A stretch of DNA of 41,318 nucleotides. It comes from an uncultured Peptococcaceae bacterium (GTDB taxonomy: Bacteria; Bacillota; Peptococcia; Peptococcales; Peptococcaceae). The position numbers and the translations under genes were made by a program. The stretch covers positions 1 through 41,318 of the forward strand of contig CAUDRX010000004.1 in NCBI GenBank assembly GCA_958451915.1. The letters are read 5' to 3'. This document shows, piece after piece, positions 8,258-14,679 of this stretch. Below the pieces are notes generated by a model. That model saw only the letters and a program-made list of their open reading frames with translations. It ran no database searches and was not told where the DNA came from. How positions within the stretch are numbered: position 1 is the stretch's first letter; every line of letters begins with the position of its first letter.

Positions 8258-8308
8258 GCGACACGAGCTCAAGTGGCTGCCATCTTAGAACGGTATCTCT
8301 CAGAGTAA
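8258..8308 (+). pseudogene. Orphan SLH C-terminus, repeat copy 2
   Basis: This 51-bp segment, exactly 100 bp downstream of copy 1, also encodes ATRAQVAAILERYLSE and a TAA stop. All differences I see between the copies are synonymous. There is no SLH-domain coding sequence in front of it, although a shorter partial match (CGAGCTCAA) recurs at 8219-8227. It is best explained as the leftover 3' end of a second SLH gene, or a recombination scar between SLH paralogues; synonymous-only divergence means the copy came from a gene that was under selection. Confidence 0.7.
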
Positions 8309-8363
8309 AAGGATCGCTTTTTAAAGAAAGGCCTGAGGGAGAGACCACCCTCCTGAACCTGAC

Positions 8364-8400
8364 AAAAAAAGGACACCGCAGAGAGGCGGTGTCCTTTTTT
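8364..8400. terminator. Bidirectional terminator between the SLH and grpB-like genes
   Basis: Stem GGACACCGC / GCGGTGTCC with A-run on the left and T-run on the right; it serves both convergent genes. Confidence 0.88.
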
Positions 8401-8950
8401 ATGTATCCAGATGCGCCAGGATTTCCTGCACGATGGCACTCTTGGCATCGGCATAGTCCTGGATGTAGGTCCAGGGCAGGGCGGCGAGCCGGCGCTTTTC
8501 TGCGGCGTAGCGGTCGCGGTCGGCCGGGTGACGGCGCAGATGGTCGCGAAAAGCACACATGCGCGCCGCTTCTTCACAGCCATGGGAAAAGATGTGTAGG
8601 TTCACGCGGGGGGATTGGCCCCTGCACATGCGGTGTGCGTACCAGTCGGGTTCGCGCACGCGCAGGCTGTAGCCAGCGGCTTCCAGTGCCGGCAGGTAAG
8701 CAGATTCGCAGGCGGCGTCATCGACCAGGAGCAGGATGTCCAGGATGGGCTTGGCGCAGAGGCCGGGCACGGATGTGGAGCCGACGTGCTCGATGGTGAT
8801 GTGCTGTCCGGCAAGGGCGCGGGCGATCCTGCCGCGCTCGGTGGCAAACTGCGTCGGCCAGGCGGGATCGTAGTCGGCCAGCTGAATGGCGCCCTGTGGC
8901 GCTTCAGGGGCACCAAGGGTGACAGTTTTGAGGTATTGGTGGTCGGGCAT
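8399..8950 (-). CDS. GrpB-like nucleotidyltransferase-fold protein (UPF0157)
   Basis: This 183-residue protein has the family signature IEHVGSTSVPGLCAKPILDILL (about residues 52-73) and a conserved late DYxxxK-type segment (YIQDYADAKSAIVQEIL). GrpB/UPF0157 proteins have a nucleotidyltransferase-like fold with the GSTS motif, but their substrate is not well defined. The ATG is preceded by AAAGGAGG. It has its own promoter inside the end of the upstream GNAT gene, so it need not be co-transcribed. Family call firm, function unknown. Confidence 0.88.
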   Translation of the reverse strand: MPDHQYLKTVTLGAPEAPQGAIQLADYDPAWPTQFATERGRIARALAGQHITIEHVGSTSVPGLCAKPILDILLLVDDAACESAYLPALEAAGYSLRVREPDWYAHRMCRGQSPRVNLHIFSHGCEEAARMCAFRDHLRRHPADRDRYAAEKRRLAALPWTYIQDYADAKSAIVQEILAHLDT

Positions 8951-8980
8951 GGTCAGGCCTCCTTTGCTGAGGATGGCTTT

Positions 8981-9009
8981 AGTATAACAGAGCGGCCGTT
9001 ACAGCGCAA
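8981..9009 (-). promoter_or_regulatory. Promoter of the GrpB-like gene
   Basis: Minus-strand TTGCGC (9004-9009), 17-bp spacer, TATACT (8981-8986) with TG one base upstream (extended -10). The -35 lies within the last codons of the GNAT gene. Confidence 0.65.
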
Positions 9010-9625
9010 AGTCATAGAGGAAGAAACACATTGTTGCACGCTCGCCCTGCACGTTCAGGGTGAGTGCTTTTTCGGCGCGGCGCGTGAGACCGAGGTGTTC
9101 ATAGAAGGCGTAATTGCAGCTGGTGTCGGTGAAGAGAAAGCAGTGCTGCCGCCCTTTTTCGCGCAAATGCTGCGCAGCATGCCCGAAGAGACGGCGCCCC
9201 AGTCCCTGGCCACGCATGTGGCCGGAAATGGCGAAGAAAATGATCTCGCTGTCGTAATGCCGGCTGCAGCTTGCGAGCAGGTGGTCATCGACGTGGTGCA
9301 CATCCGCAAAGATCTGCATCACTTCGCGGCCTTCGCGGTGTGCGACGAGGGCAGCCAGACTGCGCAGCTGGCGCAGTCTGCCCGTGAATGTCGGGCGATG
9401 CTGCAAGCGGTCTTTGGCCATGATGATGCCGACAGGCACATCACCTGAGACCGCCACCTGAGTGAAAGTCTGGCTGGCCAGGCAGCTGTCAAGAAAGAGG
9501 CGTGCCATCCTGGCAGCAGTTTTCGGACTGGCGAAGCGGTCGTAATGCCAGGCTTCGCGGATGATCCCGATGAGTGCCGCACGGTCGCTGGCAGTATAGG
9601 GTCGGAATGTGATGGAATTGTTCAT
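8999..9625 (-). CDS. GNAT-family N-acetyltransferase
   Basis: The protein is 208 residues from the ATG at 9625, which has GGAGG at good spacing; an in-frame start 13 codons earlier lacks this. It opens ITFRPYTASDRAALIGIIREAW and carries the acetyl-CoA pyrophosphate-binding loop RGQGLGRRL (about residue 140), followed by LGLTRRAEK near the end, all typical of GNAT enzymes. The acceptor is unknown. It is divergent from a MerR-type regulator, and its candidate promoter has a 19-bp spacer, a sign of MerR-type activation. I therefore infer that it is induced by the compound that the MerR protein senses, perhaps to acetylate it. Confidence 0.85.
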   Translation of the reverse strand: MNNSITFRPYTASDRAALIGIIREAWHYDRFASPKTAARMARLFLDSCLASQTFTQVAVSGDVPVGIIMAKDRLQHRPTFTGRLRQLRSLAALVAHREGREVMQIFADVHHVDDHLLASCSRHYDSEIIFFAISGHMRGQGLGRRLFGHAAQHLREKGRQHCFLFTDTSCNYAFYEHLGLTRRAEKALTLNVQGERATMCFFLYDFAL

Positions 9626-9657
9626 GATGGTCCTCCGTTTGGATCGTTGGTGTGGGA

Positions 9658-9686
9658 TTGTCAAGCGCTTGTTCTTCTGCTAGGAT
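9658..9686 (+). promoter_or_regulatory. Promoter of the merR-type gene
   Basis: TTGTCA (9658-9663), 17-bp spacer, TAGGAT (9681-9686) with TG one base upstream. The -10 overlaps the -10 of the opposing GNAT promoter. Confidence 0.6.
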
Positions 9687-9712
9687 AACCCATACAGTAA
9701 CAGGACGGTCAA
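9682..9712 (-). promoter_or_regulatory. Candidate MerR-activated promoter of the GNAT gene
   Basis: Minus-strand TTGACC (9707-9712), a 19-bp spacer, TATCCT (9682-9687). Long 19-20-bp spacers that need DNA twisting are characteristic of MerR-controlled promoters. Weak outer ACC/GGT symmetry is present. Confidence 0.45.
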
Positions 9713-9723
9713 GGGAGAGTTGG

Positions 9724-10548
9724 ATGAATATTTACGAAGAACCAGTATTTACCATCGGGCAGTTCGCCGCGATGCACGGCATCAACAAAAAGACACTCAT
9801 GTGGTACGATGAGATCGGGCTCTTAAAGCCTGCCTTCGTGCGGGCAAACGGCTACCGCTGCTACACATACAAACAGAGCGGCATGCTGGAGACCATCCTC
9901 ATGCTGCGCGCGCTGCATATGCCTCTGTCGGACATCGCCGATTTCATGGCAGACCGCAGTGCGCCGGCGCTGGCGTCTCTGCTCACAGACAAGCTGGCAG
10001 AAGTCGATGAGATGATCCGTTATCTGGAAGAACTGCGCACCGTCATGGAAAAGCGCCGTGCAGAGATGCGGCAGCTCTGTGTCATCGATGTGGACGCCAT
10101 CGCTGTCGTTGAAGAGCCCGCGGATCAATACCATCTCACCGTAGAGACATCGCCTGATCTCACACTGGCGCAGGGTGCGGCGCGGGTGACGGCTGCGATC
10201 AAGGCGCATCAGCTGGCGGACTGCCGCGGCATCCGCTATGGCGCGCTGCTGCCGCTGGCAGCGATCAAAGCAGGGTGCTATGACGATTACAGTGCCCTGC
10301 TCATCACCCTGCCGCCGGCACGGCGTGATGACGCAGACCGTGTACAGCCCGCCGGGCGCTATCTGCGCGCCTATTGTCAGGGCCCGTGGGAAGGCCTGGC
10401 GGCACTCTATCAGGCCATGTGCGCCTACGCCGCAGAACATGGGCTTGTCCTTGTCGGCGATGCGTACGAGAGCGGCATCAACGATGCCATTGCCGCATCC
10501 ATGGAAGAGACCATCACCCAGATCGAGATCGCTGTGGTCGAAAGATAA
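9724..10548 (+). CDS. MerR-family transcriptional regulator with effector domain
   Basis: The protein is 274 residues from the ATG at 9724 (AAGGGAG upstream). The N-terminal winged helix (FTIGQFAAMHGINKKTLMWYDEIGLLKPA, residues 9-37, then GYRCYTYKQSGMLETILMLRALHMPL) matches the MerR family. A dimerisation coiled coil spans about 75-120. The C-terminal 140 residues resemble the GyrI-like small-molecule-binding domain of BmrR-type drug sensors. It is divergent from the GNAT gene with overlapping -10 elements. I infer a drug or xenobiotic sensor that regulates itself and the acetyltransferase; the ligand is unknown. Confidence 0.88.
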   Translation: MNIYEEPVFTIGQFAAMHGINKKTLMWYDEIGLLKPAFVRANGYRCYTYKQSGMLETILMLRALHMPLSDIADFMADRSAPALASLLTDKLAEVDEMIRYLEELRTVMEKRRAEMRQLCVIDVDAIAVVEEPADQYHLTVETSPDLTLAQGAARVTAAIKAHQLADCRGIRYGALLPLAAIKAGCYDDYSALLITLPPARRDDADRVQPAGRYLRAYCQGPWEGLAALYQAMCAYAAEHGLVLVGDAYESGINDAIAASMEETITQIEIAVVER

Positions 10549-10635
10549 AAAGGCAGCGCTATTGGCCAAACTGCCAGAACGCTGTTGCATCTGTGCTTCA
10601 TTTTCGCTCGGCTCATTTCACATGGCACCAGTAAA

Positions 10636-10689
10636 ACACCCCATTCGTCAGACGGCAGGACATACTGTCTGACAAATGGGGTGTCTTTT
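10636..10689. terminator. Long bidirectional hairpin between convergent genes
   Basis: An 18-bp nearly perfect stem (ACACCCCATT...GTCAGAC / GTCTGAC...AATGGGGTGT) followed by CTTTT on the plus strand; it separates the merR-type gene from the convergent EamA gene. Confidence 0.8.
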
Positions 10690-10694
10690 GATGT

Positions 10695-11588
10695 TCAATG
10701 CCTGCTGCGCAGGTTCTGGCGTTCGGAGAGCACGAGGCCGAAAAGGGTGAGCAGGGTGCCGCAGGCGGTCATCCAGGTAAAAGGTTCGTCCAGGATGATG
10801 ACGGAGCTGACGACGGTGATGACCGGTGCGAGGAAGATGTAGAGGCTCGCCTGTACGGCGCCGAGGTGTTTGATGGCGGTGTTCCAGGTGACGAAGCAGA
10901 GGGCCGAAGCACCCAGCCCGAGGAAGAGCATGTTCAGCAGGTTCACGGGCTCAGCGAAGCGGGCGAGCCCGGGTTCAAAGCCAAAGAGCCAGCAGGCGGG
11001 CAGCATGAAGCAGAGTCCGTAGAAGAAGGTGCGCCGTGTGGTCTGGATCGTGGAATAGCCGAAATCTGCGATCTTGCGCGTGAAGATCGAGTAGAAGCCC
11101 CAGACAAAGGCCGCCAGAAGCGCCAGAAGATCGCCTTTGGGGTTGAGCTCAAAACCGGCGCCGTTGAAGCTGATGAGGCAGACGCCAGCCATGGCGACGA
11201 CAAAGCCGACGAAGAAATTGGCGGGGAGTTTTTCTTTGCCGCGCAGGAAGAGGTGCGCCATGATCGCTGTGAAAAACGGTGCGATGGCGACAATGACGCC
11301 GACATTCGAGGCCATTGTGTAGGTGAGGGCGATGTTCTCGAGGAGATAGTAGAGGCAGATGCCGCAGAGCCCGGCGCCGATAAAGTGCGCTTCCTGCCGC
11401 GCTGTGGTGCCGCGCAGCATGTGGGGCGAGACCAGCCAGAGGGCGAGGTAGCCCATGAGAAAGCGGAAGAAGAGGATCTCCACTGGCTGGAAATCTTCCA
11501 GCAGCACTTTTGTCGCGATAAAGGTCGTGCCCCAGATGAGCACAGTTGTGAGCGCTGCCAGATGGCCATGGCGCGTGTATCGGTTCAA
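10695..11588 (-). CDS. EamA/DMT-family permease
   Basis: This 297-residue membrane protein has ten predicted helices in two EamA repeats: repeat 1 about 10-140 (LIWGTTFIATKVLL, GLCGICLYYLLENIALTYTMAS) and repeat 2 about 153-290 (LLALLAAFVWGFYSIFTRKI, TWNTAIKHLGAVQASLYIFLAPVITVV, EPFTWMTACGTLLTLFGLVLS). These are hallmarks of drug/metabolite transporters of the RhaT/YdcZ type, which usually export amino acids or metabolites. The start is a TTG with GGAGG 8 bp upstream, and no better ATG fits the first helix. It has its own extended -10 promoter. Substrate unknown. Confidence 0.9.
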   Translation of the reverse strand: MNRYTRHGHLAALTTVLIWGTTFIATKVLLEDFQPVEILFFRFLMGYLALWLVSPHMLRGTTARQEAHFIGAGLCGICLYYLLENIALTYTMASNVGVIVAIAPFFTAIMAHLFLRGKEKLPANFFVGFVVAMAGVCLISFNGAGFELNPKGDLLALLAAFVWGFYSIFTRKIADFGYSTIQTTRRTFFYGLCFMLPACWLFGFEPGLARFAEPVNLLNMLFLGLGASALCFVTWNTAIKHLGAVQASLYIFLAPVITVVSSVIILDEPFTWMTACGTLLTLFGLVLSERQNLRSRH

Positions 11589-11622
11589 TCTGATCGCCTC
11601 CGTTCAAAATGTGTCGATGCCC

Positions 11623-11631
11623 AGTATAACA
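11623..11631 (-). promoter_or_regulatory. Extended -10 promoter of the EamA gene
   Basis: Minus-strand TGT-TATACT about 35 bp upstream of the TTG start. Confidence 0.5.
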
Positions 11632-11645
11632 CATGCGCGGCCAGG

Positions 11646-11673
11646 AAAAAAGCCGCAAGTGTCAGCTTGCGGC
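11646..11673 (-). terminator. Terminator of the RibD_C-GNAT gene
   Basis: Stem GCCGCAAG / CTTGCGGC followed by six T on the minus strand, just after the stop at 11681. Confidence 0.8.
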
Positions 11674-11680
11674 GGAGGGG

Positions 11681-12667
11681 TCAATATTCGGGTGTTTCGT
11701 GGATATACATGCGGATGGGCGCACCGTCCTCGTCGTGGACCATGGTGAGGAAGCGCCAGCCGTAGCGTTCATAAAAATGGTCGTGTTCGGTGATGAGGGT
11801 GAGGGTGTTGATGCCGTGCGCGTGCATGTCGGCGCTGGCATGATCGAGCAATCGTCCGGCGAGGCCGCGGCAGCGCCAGGCAGGCTCAACATAGAGGGCG
11901 ACGAGGTTGGGCATGAGATCGGGACGGTCGTGGAAATCTTCGGCAACGCCGCAGCCGGCGACGATCGTTTCTCCTTTGCAGATGAGATACCATTGCGGCC
12001 AGGCGTCTGTATCTCTGAGGCAGGCGGCGATGCTGGATTCGTAGACGTCTTCCGGCACCTGCCATTTTTCATGGAACCAGCGCGCGGCGCGTTCGGCCCA
12101 TTCCGGATGGTCGCGGAGATCGAGGATGGTCAGCGGTTCGCGTTTTTCGTAGGTGAGCTCGACCATGCCGTTGTCCTGGCGTGTGTGCAGGAGGCGCAGG
12201 GGTTCTTCTGCCGGCAGGTGATCAAAGAGGCGGACGCCGCCGCCGAGCAGGGTGGGGATGATGGTGATCTGCAGGCGATCGATGAAGCCTTCGGCCAGGA
12301 GGGCCTGGGCGATGTGCGCACCGCCCAGGATCCAGATACCGCGGCCTTTCTCAGCCTGCAGGCGGCGCACCAGGGTGGCGGGTGCTTCACTGGTGAATGT
12401 GATGCCGGGCTGATCGGGCAGCGGCTGGTGCGTGATGACATAGGTCTGGCGGCCGTCATAGGGCCAGTTGTTCGGCGAAAGCGTGCCTGTCACCTGATCA
12501 TAGGTGCGGCGGCCCATGATCACGGTGTCGATGTCCTGGATGAAGTCAGCATAGCTTCCGGCGGCGTCCGGTTCGCTGCCGTCGCCGTCAAGCCAGTCGA
12601 CGCTGCCATTTTCGTCAGCGATGCATCCATCCAGACTCATGGCGATGTAAAGGGTGGTTTTGCGCAT
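11681..12667 (-). CDS. Fusion of RibD_C/DHFR-like reductase and GNAT acetyltransferase
   Basis: The 328-residue protein has two domains. Residues 1-175 match the RibD C-terminal/dihydrofolate-reductase-like family (YyaP/YwjB type): MRKTTLYIAMSLDGCIA at the start, DTVIMGRRTYDQ, and the NADPH-site motif IWILGGAHIAQALL, then IPTLLGGGVRLF. Residues 176-328 are a GNAT domain with VALYVEPAWRCRGLAGRLLDHA (acetyl-CoA loop) and a late FYERYGWRFL. The ATG has AAAGGAG. The reading frame is continuous through the linker, so this is a real fusion and not two adjacent genes. It has its own promoter and terminator. A linked reduction-acetylation of one small molecule is possible but untested. Confidence 0.88.
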   Translation of the reverse strand: MRKTTLYIAMSLDGCIADENGSVDWLDGDGSEPDAAGSYADFIQDIDTVIMGRRTYDQVTGTLSPNNWPYDGRQTYVITHQPLPDQPGITFTSEAPATLVRRLQAEKGRGIWILGGAHIAQALLAEGFIDRLQITIIPTLLGGGVRLFDHLPAEEPLRLLHTRQDNGMVELTYEKREPLTILDLRDHPEWAERAARWFHEKWQVPEDVYESSIAACLRDTDAWPQWYLICKGETIVAGCGVAEDFHDRPDLMPNLVALYVEPAWRCRGLAGRLLDHASADMHAHGINTLTLITEHDHFYERYGWRFLTMVHDEDGAPIRMYIHETPEY

Positions 12668-12694
12668 GTAAAAACTCCTTTCTCAGACGGTTCC

Positions 12695-12723
12695 ATCATA
12701 GCAGAGGCGGCGATCGCTACCAA
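12695..12723 (-). promoter_or_regulatory. Promoter of the RibD_C-GNAT gene
   Basis: Minus-strand TTGGTA (12718-12723), 17-bp spacer, TATGAT (12695-12700) with TG one base upstream. Confidence 0.65.
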
Positions 12724-12724
12724 T

Positions 12725-12759
12725 AAAAAACAGCGTTTCTTTGGAAACGCTGTTTTTTT
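12725..12759. terminator. Terminator of the flavin reductase-like gene
   Basis: Stem AACAGCGTTTC / GAAACGCTGTT with A-run and T-run on either side. It ends the gene at 12767 on the minus strand and sits against the next promoter. Confidence 0.85.
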
Positions 12760-12766
12760 CTTGTGC

Positions 12767-13396
12767 TCAGCGGATGAAGTTGGTGACGGCGCCGCGTTCG
12801 CCTGCTGGCTGTGGCACACCGGCGGCTTTGCCGGCTTCGATCGAACGCAGCAGCCAGACCATGTTGTGCGCCAGATTGCGCATGGTCTGCATGCCTTCGG
12901 CGTCCTGGGCGGCTTCTTCGGCGTTGTGGCCGTGGACCATGTTCCAGTAGGAGCTGCTGACGACGGGCATTTCCGAGATCGTAAAATATTTGTTCAATGC
13001 GTCAAAATTGGCGGTGTTGCCGCCGCGGCGTGCGACGACCACGGCTGCGCCAGGTTTCAGGCGGAAAACTTCCGGCGCCGTTGCGTAAAAGACGCGGTCG
13101 AGGAAGGAAAAGATGCGGCCACTTGGGTGGGCGTAGTAGGTTGGTGAGGCAAAGACGAAGCCGTCGGCTTCGCGGGCCTTGTCGATGAAGGCGTTGACGC
13201 CGTCGTCGTTGCCGAAGGCGCAGCGACCGGTCTTTCGGCAGGCGCCGCACTGCAGGCAGTCGGCCAGAGGCTTGCTGCCGGTCTGGATGATCTCGCTCTC
13301 GATGCCTTCGGCGTCGAAGACTTTGACCATTTCTTCCAGGGCTGCCATGGTGGTGCCGTGGACGTGGCTGGAACCGTTGACGAGTAAAACTTTCAT
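12767..13396 (-). CDS. NADPH-dependent FMN reductase / flavodoxin-like protein with cysteine cluster
   Basis: The protein is 209 residues from the ATG at 13396, with AGGAGGG upstream; the longer in-frame ORF has no support. It opens MKVLLVNGSSHVHGTTMAALEEM, the phosphate-binding loop of the FMN reductase/flavodoxin fold, with SPTYYAHPSG later (flavin ring contact). Residues 47-59 hold CLQCGACRKTGRC, the compact cysteine cluster found in iron-sulfur flavoproteins and related FMN reductases. Likely an FMN oxidoreductase using NAD(P)H or ferredoxin; substrate unknown. Its promoter lies in the 3' end of the upstream methyltransferase gene, so it can be expressed alone. Confidence 0.85.
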   Translation of the reverse strand: MKVLLVNGSSHVHGTTMAALEEMVKVFDAEGIESEIIQTGSKPLADCLQCGACRKTGRCAFGNDDGVNAFIDKAREADGFVFASPTYYAHPSGRIFSFLDRVFYATAPEVFRLKPGAAVVVARRGGNTANFDALNKYFTISEMPVVSSSYWNMVHGHNAEEAAQDAEGMQTMRNLAHNMVWLLRSIEAGKAAGVPQPAGERGAVTNFIR

Positions 13397-13435
13397 GGGG
13401 ATCCCTCCTGATCTCTTTGCATGTATTTTTCTTTC

Positions 13436-13464
13436 ATTATAACGCGGATGCTGGCTGCTGAAAA
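13436..13464 (-). promoter_or_regulatory. Promoter of the flavin reductase-like gene
   Basis: Minus-strand TTTTCA (13459-13464), 17-bp spacer, TATAAT (13436-13441), inside the last codons and stop of the methyltransferase gene. Confidence 0.55.
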
Positions 13465-14195
13465 GGGTTCCAGCGTTCAGCACGCACCAGGAGCATCATC
13501 GGGCGGCGCATCTCATCGGCCATCTCCGGCAGATCACGCATCGCTTCTGGCGGCATCGCTTCCTCGACAGCAGTGAGCCGAAAGCCGAGGGCCAGAAGGG
13601 GCGAGAGGATCTCGGTCAGGGTATGGTGATATTTGCGGATGTGTTCGCCGAGAAAGACGGTGTCACGGGGGCCTGAGAAGAAATAATCATCCACTGGCCA
13701 GCAGCGGGCGGCACCGCGCTCGTCGCGCAGCCATTCCTGATGCACGCCGGCGGTGAAGGTCGGGTGCTCGATGTTGAAGAGAAAGATGCCGCCGGGAGCG
13801 AGTGTGCGGTGTACGCGCGTGTAGACAGCGGTGAGGTCTGGCAGATAATGGAGCACGAGGTTGGAGAGGACAAGGTCAAAGCTGGCGGCGGGGTAGTCAT
13901 AATCCAGGAGGTCCATCGTGCGGTATGCGATCTTTTCGTGGGCGTGGTCGTGCCTGGCCACGGCGATCATACGGGCGCTGGCGTCAAGCCCGAGCACCGA
14001 GGCGGCGCCATGCCGGGCCGCGTATTCGCAGTGCCAGCCGTAGCCGCAGCCCAGATCAAGCACGCGCTTGCCCTGGAGATCCGGCAAAAGCGGCGCCAGC
14101 TGGTGCCATTCGCCGGCGCTGGCAAGGCCGTCCCGGCTGCGCGGCATGGCGGCGTAGGCACTGAAGAAACGTGGGTCGTCATAGATCGTGGTCAT
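13437..14195 (-). CDS. Class I SAM-dependent methyltransferase
   Basis: The protein is 252 residues. Motif I VLDLGCGYGWHCEYA (about residues 45-59) binds S-adenosylmethionine. The acidic VLGLDAS motif II, a FDLVLSNLVLHYLPDL stretch and APGGIFLFNIEHP are typical of UbiE/type 11 small-molecule methyltransferases. The N-terminus (YDDPRFFSAYAAMPRSRDGL) matches a widespread stand-alone subgroup whose substrate is not known. AAAGGA lies upstream of the ATG. It follows the DUF2200 gene by 12 bp, so the two probably form an operon. Confidence 0.88.
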   Translation of the reverse strand: MTTIYDDPRFFSAYAAMPRSRDGLASAGEWHQLAPLLPDLQGKRVLDLGCGYGWHCEYAARHGAASVLGLDASARMIAVARHDHAHEKIAYRTMDLLDYDYPAASFDLVLSNLVLHYLPDLTAVYTRVHRTLAPGGIFLFNIEHPTFTAGVHQEWLRDERGAARCWPVDDYFFSGPRDTVFLGEHIRKYHHTLTEILSPLLALGFRLTAVEEAMPPEAMRDLPEMADEMRRPMMLLVRAERWNPFQQPASAL

Positions 14196-14207
14196 GGCAG
14201 TTTTCCT

Positions 14208-14558
14208 TTACTGGAGCAGGATCTTTTCCAGGGGCCTGCCTTTGGCGAGGTCGTCGACGAGCTTGTCGAGCTGGCGGATCTGGCGCATCAGCGGATCGTC
14301 GATCGTTTCAATGCGCACGCCGCAGATCTTGCCGGTGATCTGGCTGGCCTTTGGATTTGGCTGGGGGGCTTCGCGGAAGAAGGTGCCGTAATCGATATCG
14401 CGTTTAAGCTGGGCGGCGAGGGCTGCGGGTTCATAGCCGGTGAGCCAGCAGGTGACAGCATCCACTTCATCGCGTGTGCGGCCTTTGCGTTCGGCTTTGG
14501 CAACGAGCAGCGGGTAGACTTTGTTGAGGGGCATGGCAAAAACTTTTTCGTTAGACAT
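14208..14558 (-). CDS. DUF2200 domain-containing protein
   Basis: This 116-residue cytosolic protein matches the DUF2200 family throughout: an early VFAMPLNKVYPLLVAKAERKGR, WLTGY near the middle, and a C-terminal half with ITGKICGVRIE and DPLMRQIRQLDKLVDDLAKG. The family is widespread in bacteria and has no known activity. The ATG has GGAGG upstream. It is first in a two-gene unit with the methyltransferase, read from an extended -10 promoter at 14588-14596. Confidence 0.88.
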   Translation of the reverse strand: MSNEKVFAMPLNKVYPLLVAKAERKGRTRDEVDAVTCWLTGYEPAALAAQLKRDIDYGTFFREAPQPNPKASQITGKICGVRIETIDDPLMRQIRQLDKLVDDLAKGRPLEKILLQ

Positions 14559-14587
14559 GGGAGAACCTCCTATAAAATGATGGGTTC

Positions 14588-14596
14588 ATTATAACA
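14588..14596 (-). promoter_or_regulatory. Extended -10 promoter of the DUF2200-methyltransferase unit
   Basis: Minus-strand TGT-TATAAT, a consensus extended -10, about 30 bp before the DUF2200 ATG. Confidence 0.6.
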
Positions 14597-14640
14597 CAGA
14601 TCGAGAGCGCAGATAATTCTAACGGCTTCGTTGCCTGGTA

Positions 14641-14649
14641 TGGTAGAAT
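14641..14649 (+). promoter_or_regulatory. Extended -10 promoter of the amidohydrolase gene
   Basis: TGG-TAGAAT about 31 bp upstream of the chosen ATG at 14680. Confidence 0.5.
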
Positions 14650-14679
14650 GGTCGTAATGATATGAAAGCAGGTGATCGA

